Assembly: GCA_023475455.1 (NCBI GenBank)
Contig: JAMCVR010000147.1
Location: 1 to 5,720, forward strand
Length of the DNA: 5,720 nt
Direction of reading: 5' to 3'
Origin: Thermoplasmatota archaeon
GTDB lineage: Bacteria; Pseudomonadota; Gammaproteobacteria; Burkholderiales; Thiobacillaceae
Every line of letters begins with the position of its first letter. The first letter of the stretch is position 1. The notes under the pieces were generated by a model that was not told the DNA's origin, did no database searches, and saw only the letters and a program-made list of their open reading frames with translations. Shown one piece after another: positions 1-5,720 of this stretch. Position numbers and translations under genes: made by a program.

Positions 1-127
1 ACCTTGTCGTAGATGCCGTACTTCTGGATCGCGGCGATGGTGTCGCCGCCGCCGGCCAGGGTGAAGGCGTTGGTGTTGGCGATCGCCATCGCGATGGTCC
101 TGGTGCCTTCGCCGAACTGGTCGAACT
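1..127 (-). repeat. Second copy of an internal pgk segment, fused to pyk
   Basis: Bases 1-127 match 1104-1230 inside pgk with no difference found by eye (offset 1103). The match breaks at 128 (G here, C at 1231) and probably continues beyond the left edge. It encodes PGK residues from Phe321 onward, including the nucleotide-binding GGGDT motif. It lies in frame behind pyruvate kinase codon 258. The arrangement is what a tandem duplication of about 1103 bp spanning pgk 3' end, spacer and pyk 5' part would give. Confidence 0.93.
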
Positions 128-899
128 GCAGCGCGGGTACCGCGGCGTCGCCGACTTCGACCCCGAGGTCGCCGCGCGCCACCATGATGGCGTCGGACGC
201 TTCGAGAATCTCTTCCAGGTGCTCGATCGCCTCGGTGCGCTCGATCTTGGCTATGAGCTGGCTCTTGCCGCCGGCCGCGCGCAGCAGTTCGCGCGCCTGG
301 CGCATGTCGGCGCCGGAGCGCGGGAACGACACCGCCAGGTAGTCCGCATTCAGCGCCGCGGCAGTCCTGATGTCCTCGATGTCCTTTTCGGTCAGGGCGG
401 CAGCCGACAGGCCGCCCCCCTTGCGGTTGATGCCCTTGTTGTTGGACAGCACGCCGCCCTGCACCACCTTGCAGACGATTTCCGTGTCCTTGACCTCCTC
501 GACCCAGAATTCGATGCGGCCGTCGTCCAGCAGCAGGGTCACGCCCCGCTTCACGTCATTCGGCAATTCCTTGTAGTCGAGGCCGACGCGGGTCTGGTCG
601 CCCAGCGCGCAGGCGGCATCGAGGATGAAGGTGTCGCCCTTGGCCAGAGTGATCTTGCCGTCCTTGAACTTGCCGATGCGGATTTTCGGGCCCTGCAGGT
701 CGACCAGCACGCCGACCGCGCGGCCGCGCGCACGCGCCAGCGAGCGCACCAGCTCGGCGCGGTCGATGTGGTCCTGCGCCGTGCCGTGGGAAAAATTGAG
801 ACGCACCACATCCAGGCCGGCTTCCATCATGCGGTCCAGGGTTTTGGAATCGGAACAGGCGGGGCCGAGGGTGGCGACGATTTTGGTTCTGCGGATCAT
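1..899 (-). CDS. pyk: Pyruvate kinase N-terminal part fused in frame to a phosphoglycerate kinase C-terminal fragment (partial)
   Basis: Pyruvate kinase converts phosphoenolpyruvate and ADP to pyruvate and ATP in the cytoplasm, the last step of glycolysis. The start at 899 gives [14 protein letters not shown], which fits the PykA-type N terminus. Visible family motifs are VVRLNFSHG (substrate-binding Arg33), DLQGPKIR (68-74), LSNNKGIN (151-158), the catalytic IAKIE (Lys218, Glu220) and ARGDLGVE (metal ligand Asp244). The match stops at residue 258 (base 126). The frame then continues as [10 protein letters not shown], the PGK sequence from its residue 321, and leaves the window open. The essential later part of the kinase barrel (the ATQM-type Thr) and the C domain are therefore absent. 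If the PGK copy runs to its normal stop, the product would be about 330 aa and very unlikely to be active. The leader has no clear Shine-Dalgarno sequence. Identification of the first 258 residues is firm. Whether the fusion is real or an assembly error is open. Confidence 0.88.
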   Translation of the reverse strand, partial: MIRRTKIVATLGPACSDSKTLDRMMEAGLDVVRLNFSHGTAQDHIDRAELVRSLARARGRAVGVLVDLQGPKIRIGKFKDGKITLAKGDTFILDAACALGDQTRVGLDYKELPNDVKRGVTLLLDDGRIEFWVEEVKDTEIVCKVVQGGVLSNNKGINRKGGGLSAAALTEKDIEDIRTAAALNADYLAVSFPRSGADMRQARELLRAAGGKSQLIAKIERTEAIEHLEEILEASDAIMVARGDLGVEVGDAAVPALQFDQFGEGTRTIAMAIANTNAFTLAGGGDTIAAIQKYGIYDK

Positions 900-927
900 T
901 GTGTGGGTGAGGCGTGAGATTATTTGA

Positions 928-1009
928 GGGACTAGGATCCAGGATTTAGGGGCTAGGGGAGGAGCGGGCTGTGCCCGCGCCGTTCCCTGAATCCTAGCCC
1001 CTAACCCCT
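928..1009. repeat. Intergenic heptad-armed dyad element 1 (pgk-pyk spacer, inverted copy)
   Basis: The core is GCGGGC (964-969), loop TGT, GCCCGC (973-978). Each side carries 7-bp units of the AGGNNCT type, reading AGG on the left and complementary CCT on the right, rich in CTAG. The right edge touches the pgk stop codon (1010-1012). The reverse complement of 928-978 matches 3426-3476 of the tkt-gap element at 48 of 51 positions, so this copy is inverted relative to the other two. It fills most of the 110-bp spacer. In RNA it could fold into a long imperfect hairpin, but no U-tract follows, so it is not a classical intrinsic terminator. Function is unknown. Confidence 0.85.
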
Positions 1010-2188
1010 TTACTGCGCCCGCTCCTCCAGGATGGCCACGGCAGGCAGGACCTTGCCTTCCAGGTATTCGAGGAAGGCGCCGCCGGCGGTGGAGATGTAG
1101 CTCACCTTGTCGTAGATGCCGTACTTCTGGATCGCGGCGATGGTGTCGCCGCCGCCGGCCAGGGTGAAGGCGTTGGTGTTGGCGATCGCCATCGCGATGG
1201 TCCTGGTGCCTTCGCCGAACTGGTCGAACTCGAACACGCCGACCGGGCCGTTCCACACCACGGTGCCGGCCTTCATGATGATGTCGGCGAGTTGCTGCGC
1301 GCTCTTCGGGCCGATGTCGAAAATCATGTCGTCGTCGGCGACGTCGCTGGCATCCTTCAGCACGGCGGGCTCGTTGGCGTCGAATTTCTTGCCGCACACC
1401 ACGTCGACGGCAATCGGGATGGTCGCGCCGCGCGCGGTCATCTTCTCGATCAGCGCCTGCGCGGTCGGCACCAGGTCGTCCTCGCACAGCGACTTGCCGA
1501 CGTTGTGGCCGGTGGCCTTGAGGAAGGTGTTGGCGATGCCGCCGCCGACCACCAGTTGCTCGCATTTCTCGGCCAGCGCTTCCAGTACGGTCAGCTTGGT
1601 GGAAACTTTGCTGCCGCCGACGATGGCGACCATCGGGCGCGCCGGGTTGGCCAGCGCCTTTTCCAGCGCTTCGAGTTCTTCGGTCAGCAGGATGCCGGCC
1701 GCTGCCACCGGCGCGAACTTGGCGATGCCGTGGGTCGAGGCTTCGGCGCGGTGGGCGGTGCCGAAGGCGTCCATCACGAAGACGTCGCACAGCGCGGCGT
1801 ATTTCCTGGCGGTCTCGTCGACGTTCTTCTTCTCGCCAATATTGACGCGGCAGTTTTCCAGCACCACCAGTTCGCCGTCGGCGACGTCGAAGCCGCCGTC
1901 GGTCCATTCGCGGATCAGGCGGACGTTCTTGCCGAGCTTCTGCGCGATCACGTCGACCACCGGCTTGAGAGAATCCTCTTCCTTGAACTCGCCCTCGGTC
2001 GGGCGGCCGAGGTGGGAGGTGACCATCACCTTGGCGCCGGCCTTGAGGCAGTGCTCGATGGTGCGCATCGACGCGGTGATGCGGGCGTCGGAGGTGACCT
2101 TGCCGTCCTTGACCGGGACGTTCAAGTCGGCGCGGATGAACACGCGCTTGCCTGCCAGATCGAGATCGGTGACGCGGATAAATGCCAT
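1010..2188 (-). CDS. pgk: Phosphoglycerate kinase
   Basis: PGK transfers phosphate from 1,3-bisphosphoglycerate to ADP, giving 3-phosphoglycerate and ATP; it runs in reverse in gluconeogenesis or the Calvin cycle. The 392-aa product has normal bacterial length. N-domain motifs seen are IRADLNVP (18-25), Arg36, TSHLGRP (57-63), ENCRVN (111-116) and TAHRAE (144-149), together the basic 3-phosphoglycerate site. C-domain motifs are [10 protein letters not shown] (189-198, nucleotide-binding Lys198), DIGPKS near the hinge (291-296), WNGPVGVFE (312-320) and GGGDT (345-349). The ATG at 2188 follows AGGAG with 9-nt spacing and gives the expected N terminus. It lies 162 bp after gap and 110 bp before pyk, same strand, probably one operon. 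Its bases 1104-1230 recur identically at the left edge of the window. No lesion is seen in this copy. Confidence 0.98.
   Translation of the reverse strand: MAFIRVTDLDLAGKRVFIRADLNVPVKDGKVTSDARITASMRTIEHCLKAGAKVMVTSHLGRPTEGEFKEEDSLKPVVDVIAQKLGKNVRLIREWTDGGFDVADGELVVLENCRVNIGEKKNVDETARKYAALCDVFVMDAFGTAHRAEASTHGIAKFAPVAAAGILLTEELEALEKALANPARPMVAIVGGSKVSTKLTVLEALAEKCEQLVVGGGIANTFLKATGHNVGKSLCEDDLVPTAQALIEKMTARGATIPIAVDVVCGKKFDANEPAVLKDASDVADDDMIFDIGPKSAQQLADIIMKAGTVVWNGPVGVFEFDQFGEGTRTIAMAIANTNAFTLAGGGDTIAAIQKYGIYDKVSYISTAGGAFLEYLEGKVLPAVAILEERAQ
1104..1230 (-). repeat. Parental copy of the pgk segment repeated at the left edge
   Basis: This stretch of pgk, covering residues from about 321 to 362, is identical to bases 1-127. 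Here it sits in its proper context: residue 320 is Glu, within the GVFEF nucleotide-site motif. In the left copy the preceding codon is instead Gln258 of pyruvate kinase. This copy is therefore the original and the left one derived. Confidence 0.92.
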
Positions 2189-2196
2189 GGTTTGCT

Positions 2197-2202
2197 TCTC
2201 CT
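2197..2202 (-). promoter_or_regulatory. Shine-Dalgarno site of pgk
   Basis: The minus strand reads AGGAGA, with the AGGAG core ending 9 nt before the ATG at 2188. It is a strong ribosome site and supports the chosen start, which also matches the usual PGK N terminus. Confidence 0.85.
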
Positions 2203-2213
2203 GAAAGTAAGGT

Positions 2214-2248
2214 TTAAGGGTTGGCGCGCAATGCGCGCCAGGCCTTAA
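2214..2248. promoter_or_regulatory. GC-rich hairpin in the pgk leader
   Basis: TGGCGCGC (2222-2229) pairs perfectly with GCGCGCCA (2233-2240) across a 3-nt loop. An outer arm, TTAAGG (2214-2219) with CCTTAA (2243-2248), adds six pairs after a 2-by-2 internal loop. In the transcript it ends about 11 nt before the pgk Shine-Dalgarno site. No T-run follows on either strand, so it does not look like an intrinsic terminator. It could stabilise a processed pgk mRNA or affect translation; this is inference from position. Confidence 0.6.
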
Positions 2249-2260
2249 GACTCACAGGCC

Positions 2261-2350
2261 AGGGGATAGGATTTAGGAGCTAGGATCTAGGGAAAAGGCG
2301 CGGGCACAGCCCGCACTATCCCTAGTTCCTAACCCCTAGCCCCTAGCTCC
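2261..2350. repeat. Intergenic heptad-armed dyad element 2 (gap-pgk spacer)
   Basis: The core is GCGGGC (2300-2305), loop ACA, GCCCGC (2309-2314). Four to five 7-bp AGG-type units lie to the left and about five complementary CCT-type units to the right, in register. The right edge abuts the gap stop codon (2351-2353), so the first unit in the mRNA (AGGAGCT) shares its A with the TGA stop. Same orientation as the tkt-gap element, judged by the loop. The spacer also holds the pgk leader hairpin and ribosome site; no promoter is recognised. Confidence 0.85.
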
Positions 2351-3355
<1,005 letters not shown>

Positions 3356-3359
3356 TCAG

Positions 3360-3365
3360 TCTCCA
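3360..3365 (-). promoter_or_regulatory. Shine-Dalgarno site of gap
   Basis: The minus strand reads TGGAGA, 7 nt before the ATG at 3352. It supports this start, from which the protein begins directly with the family N terminus [15 protein letters not shown]. Confidence 0.75.
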
Positions 3366-3382
3366 GTGAGGTGAAAATCTTT

Positions 3383-3478
3383 TTAGGGGCTAGGAACTGG
3401 GGGCCAGGATCTAGGGGGGAAAGACGCGGGCACAGCCCGCACCTCCCCTAGCCCCTAAATCCTAGCTCCTAGTCCCTT
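3383..3478. repeat. Intergenic heptad-armed dyad element 3 (tkt-gap spacer)
   Basis: The core is GCGGGC (3426-3431), loop ACA, GCCCGC (3435-3440). Each arm carries about five 7-bp units; left units and the reverse complements of the right units align in one register with consensus AGGNNCT. The right edge lies a few bases from the tkt stop codon (3481-3483). It occupies most of the 128-bp spacer and leaves only about 30 bp before the gap start, which argues against a full gap promoter downstream of it. It is nearly the reverse complement of the pgk-pyk copy (48 of 51 positions over the core and right arm). Confidence 0.85.
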
Positions 3479-3480
3479 AT

Positions 3481-5720
3481 TTACAGAACGCTCTTGACGG
3501 CGCTGACCACGTTCTCAGGCGTAAAGCCGAAGTGCTTGAACAGCGCCGGAGCCGGGGCGGATTCGCCGAAGCGGTCGATGCCGACCACGGCGCCTTCCAG
3601 GCCCACGTACTTGCGCCAGAAGTCGGTGACGCCGGCTTCCACCGCGACGCGCGGCAGGCCTTTCGGCAGCACGCTGGCCTTGTAGTCGGCGTCCTGGCGG
3701 TCGAAGGTGTTGGTCGACGGCATCGAGACCACGCGCACGGCGATGCCTTCGGCGGCCAGCGCTTCCTGGGCTTTGACGGCCAGTTCGACTTCGGAGCCGG
3801 TGGCGATGATGACGGCGCGGGCAGAGGCGGCGTCACGCAGCACGTAGCCGCCACGGGCGATGTTGGCGAGAGTCGCTTCGTCGCGCTTCATGAACGGCAG
3901 GTTCTGGCGGCTGAGGATGTGGCAGGTGGGGCCGGTGGTGCGCTCGACCGAAGCCACCCAGCCGACCATCGTCTCCACGGTGTCGCACGGACGCCAGACG
4001 TCGATGTTGGGGATCATGCGCAGGGTGGCGGTCTGCTCGACCGGCTGGTGGGTGGGGCCGTCTTCGCCGAGGCCGATGGAGTCGTGGGTGAACACGTGGA
4101 TCACGCGCTGCTTCATCAGCGCGGCCATGCGGATGGCGTTGCGCGAATATTCGGAGAACATCAGGAAGGTGCCGCCGAACGGCAGCACGCCGCCGTGCAG
4201 CGCCATGCCGTTCATGATCGCGGCCATGCCGAATTCGCGCACGCCGTAGCTGATGTAGTTGCCGGGCTTGCCGTGGCGCACCGGATGGCAGCCTTCCCAG
4301 TTGGTGAGGTTGGAGCCGGTGAGGTCGGCCGAGCCGCCGAGGAACTCGGGCAACGCGGGCGCCAGCGCGTTGATCGCGATCTGGCTGGCCTTGCGGGTGG
4401 CGACGGTTTCGCCCTTGGCGTTGATCGCGGCCAGCCTGTCGGCGACGTGCGCCTTCCAGTTGGCGGGCAGGTCGCCCTTCATGCGGCGCTCGAACTCGGC
4501 GGCCTCGGCAGGATAGGCCTTCTTGTATTCGGCGAACTTGTTGTTCCACAGCGTTTCGAGTCCCTGCCCCTTGGTCTTGGCGTCCCAGCCGGCGTAGATG
4601 TCGGCGGGGATTTCGAACGCGGGGTGGTTCCAGCCCATGTTCTTGCGGGTGGCCTCGACTTCCTCGTGGCCCAGCGCGGCGCCGTGCACGTCGTGGGTGC
4701 CGGCCTTGTTGGGCGAACCCTTGCCGATGACGGTCTTGCAGCAGATCAGGGTGGGCCTGCCGGTTTCGGCCTTGGCGGCCTGGATCGCGGCTTCCAGCGC
4801 GACGACATTGTGGCCGTCGACATTGGGGATGACATGCCAGCCGTAGGCTTCGAAGCGCACCGGATGGCAGCCTTCCCAGTTGGTGAGGTTGGAGCCGGTG
4901 AGGTCGGCCGAGCCGCCGAGGAACTCGGGCAACGCGGGCGCCAGCGCGTTGATCGCGATCTGGCTGGCCTTGCGGGTGGCGACGGTTTCGCCCTTGGCGT
5001 TGATCGCGGCCAGCCTGTCGGCGACGTGCGCCTTCCAGTTGGCGGGCAGGTCGCCCTTCATGCGGCGCTCGAACTCGGCGGCCTCGGCAGGATAGGCCTT
5101 CTTGTATTCGGCGAACTTGTTGTTCCACAGCGTTTCGAGTCCCTGCCCCTTGGTCTTGGCGTCCCAGCCGGCGTAGATGTCGGCGGGGATTTCGAACGCG
5201 GGGTGGTTCCAGCCCATGTTCTTGCGGGTGGCCTCGACTTCCTCGTGGCCCAGCGCGGCGCCGTGCACGTCGTGGGTGCCGGCCTTGTTGGGCGAACCCT
5301 TGCCGATGACGGTCTTGCAGCAGATCAGGGTGGGCCTGCCGGTTTCGGCCTTGGCGGCCTGGATCGCGGCTTCCAGCGCGACGACATTGTGGCCGTCGAC
5401 ATTGGGGATGACATGCCAGCCGTAGGCTTCGAAGCGCTTGGCGGTGTCGTCGGTGTACCAGTGCTCGATGTGGCCGTCGATCGAGATGCCGTTGTCGTCC
5501 CAGAAGGCGATCAGCTTGCCGAGCTTCCAGGTGCCGGCCAGCGCGCAGGCTTCGTGCGAGACGCCTTCCATCATGCAGCCGTCGCCCAGGAACACGTAGG
5601 TGTGGTGGTCGACGATGGCGTGGCCGGGCTTGTTGAATTCGGCGGCGAGGATCTTTTCCGCCATCGCCATGCCGACGGCATTGCTGATGCCCTGGCCGAG
5701 CGGGCCGGTGGTGGTTTCGA
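3481..5720 (-). CDS. tkt: Transketolase with an internal 193-residue tandem duplication (N terminus beyond window)
   Basis: Transketolase uses thiamine diphosphate to move two-carbon units between sugar phosphates in the pentose phosphate or Calvin pathway. The frame is open from codon 5718 ([10 protein letters not shown]) to TAA at 3481-3483, 745 visible residues; about 109 N-terminal residues lie off the right edge. Seen are the cofactor motif GDGCMMEG with Mg-ligand Asp, the DDNGISIDG motif, GTHDVHG, the catalytic Glu in GVREFGM and the substrate His in [15 protein letters not shown]. The region from [10 protein letters not shown] to EGCHPVR, the end of the PP domain, linker and start of the Pyr domain, occurs twice in succession without a frame break. 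Removing one copy leaves about 552 visible residues, or about 661 in all, the normal family length (E. coli TktA 663). The duplicated form would probably misfold, though this is inference. It is apparently the first gene of the cluster in the window. Confidence 0.95.
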   Translation of the reverse strand, partial: ETTTGPLGQGISNAVGMAMAEKILAAEFNKPGHAIVDHHTYVFLGDGCMMEGVSHEACALAGTWKLGKLIAFWDDNGISIDGHIEHWYTDDTAKRFEAYGWHVIPNVDGHNVVALEAAIQAAKAETGRPTLICCKTVIGKGSPNKAGTHDVHGAALGHEEVEATRKNMGWNHPAFEIPADIYAGWDAKTKGQGLETLWNNKFAEYKKAYPAEAAEFERRMKGDLPANWKAHVADRLAAINAKGETVATRKASQIAINALAPALPEFLGGSADLTGSNLTNWEGCHPVRFEAYGWHVIPNVDGHNVVALEAAIQAAKAETGRPTLICCKTVIGKGSPNKAGTHDVHGAALGHEEVEATRKNMGWNHPAFEIPADIYAGWDAKTKGQGLETLWNNKFAEYKKAYPAEAAEFERRMKGDLPANWKAHVADRLAAINAKGETVATRKASQIAINALAPALPEFLGGSADLTGSNLTNWEGCHPVRHGKPGNYISYGVREFGMAAIMNGMALHGGVLPFGGTFLMFSEYSRNAIRMAALMKQRVIHVFTHDSIGLGEDGPTHQPVEQTATLRMIPNIDVWRPCDTVETMVGWVASVERTTGPTCHILSRQNLPFMKRDEATLANIARGGYVLRDAASARAVIIATGSEVELAVKAQEALAAEGIAVRVVSMPSTNTFDRQDADYKASVLPKGLPRVAVEAGVTDFWRKYVGLEGAVVGIDRFGESAPAPALFKHFGFTPENVVSAVKSVL
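4276..4858. repeat. Tandem duplication within tkt, copy A (C-terminal copy)
   Basis: The 583-bp match to 4855-5437 shows no difference on reading through it; the period is 579 bp, exactly 193 codons. Outside the match the copies diverge at once (G4275 against A4854). The last four bases, GCGC (4855-4858), are shared with the next copy. This copy joins the normal downstream sequence [11 protein letters not shown]. Confidence 0.95.
4855..5437. repeat. Tandem duplication within tkt, copy B (N-terminal copy)
   Basis: Identical to 4276-4858 as far as can be read. It joins the normal upstream sequence TDDTAKR at its right edge (A4859 against T5438 marks the end of identity). GCGC occurs at both ends of the unit, so the junction could have formed at a 4-bp microhomology. 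It includes the conserved PP-domain GTHDVHG histidine and the SADLTGSNL motif, both therefore present twice in the protein. Confidence 0.95.

Noticed and set aside
126..131. CTGCAG (PstI-like) hexamer at the pyk-pgk junction as a sign of cloning
   Set aside because: It encodes Leu-Gln, plausible native pyruvate kinase residues, and the hexamer is common by chance; no vector sequence is present.
219..917. Long plus-strand open frame (232 codons) opposite pyk
   Set aside because: It is antisense to a clear pyruvate kinase frame, its protein has no recognisable motif, and long antisense frames are expected in GC-rich coding DNA.
928..1009. Dyad elements as CRISPR repeats or classical Rho-independent terminators
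   Set aside because: There is one element per spacer with no spacer-repeat alternation, and the stem is not followed by a T-run on either strand.
1116..2248. Long plus-strand open frames opposite pgk (up to 362 codons)
   Set aside because: Antisense shadows of pgk; the compositions are biased and no domain is recognisable.
3833..5128. Arginine-rich minus-strand frame of 431 codons within tkt
   Set aside because: Out-of-frame reading of tkt; the Arg/Gln/Pro-rich, repetitive product is typical of a shifted GC-rich frame.
4276..5437. tkt repeat as a natural two-domain fusion or paralogous transketolase copy
   Set aside because: The unit begins and ends inside domains, is identical at the DNA level, and removing it restores normal family length.

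Overview
The window is GC-rich. All recognisable genes lie on the minus strand, in transcription order (right to left) tkt - gap - pgk - pyk: transketolase, glyceraldehyde-3-phosphate dehydrogenase, phosphoglycerate kinase and pyruvate kinase. This gene order, the NAD-type GapA-like GAPDH, the E. coli-like transketolase and the PykA-like pyruvate kinase point to a proteobacterium, most likely a betaproteobacterium. The assignment is by recognition of family sequences, not by a search. Together the genes link the pentose phosphate (or Calvin) pathway to lower glycolysis. Tkt makes glyceraldehyde-3-phosphate; Gap and Pgk carry it to 3-phosphoglycerate with ATP formation; Pyk makes ATP and pyruvate. 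No gene is supported on the plus strand; long plus-strand frames there are antisense shadows of these genes.

Layout: 3481-5720 is tkt, cut by the right edge and missing about 109 N-terminal residues. 2351-3352 is a complete gap. 1010-2188 is a complete pgk. 1-899 is the first 258 codons of pyk, which then runs in frame into a copy of the 3' part of pgk.

Two rearrangements stand out. Inside tkt, a 579-bp unit (193 codons) is repeated in tandem with no visible difference, with a 4-bp GCGC overlap at the junction, so the protein carries an extra 193-residue block. At the left edge, bases 1-127 are identical to 1104-1230 inside pgk, joined to pyk codon 258. The simplest reading is a second tandem duplication with a 1103-bp period (pgk 3' end, spacer, pyk 5' part) whose second copy leaves the window at the left. 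Both junctions keep an open frame. They could be genuine recent duplications or assembly errors; the sequence alone cannot decide.

The three intergenic spacers (110, 162 and 128 bp) are mostly filled by one repeat family. Each element is about 80-95 bp, starts at or within a few bases of the upstream stop codon, and has a perfect GCGGGC/GCCCGC hairpin core flanked by arms of 7-bp units (consensus about AGGNNCT) in opposing orientation. The element after pgk is inverted relative to the other two. This family is the most unusual native structure in the window.
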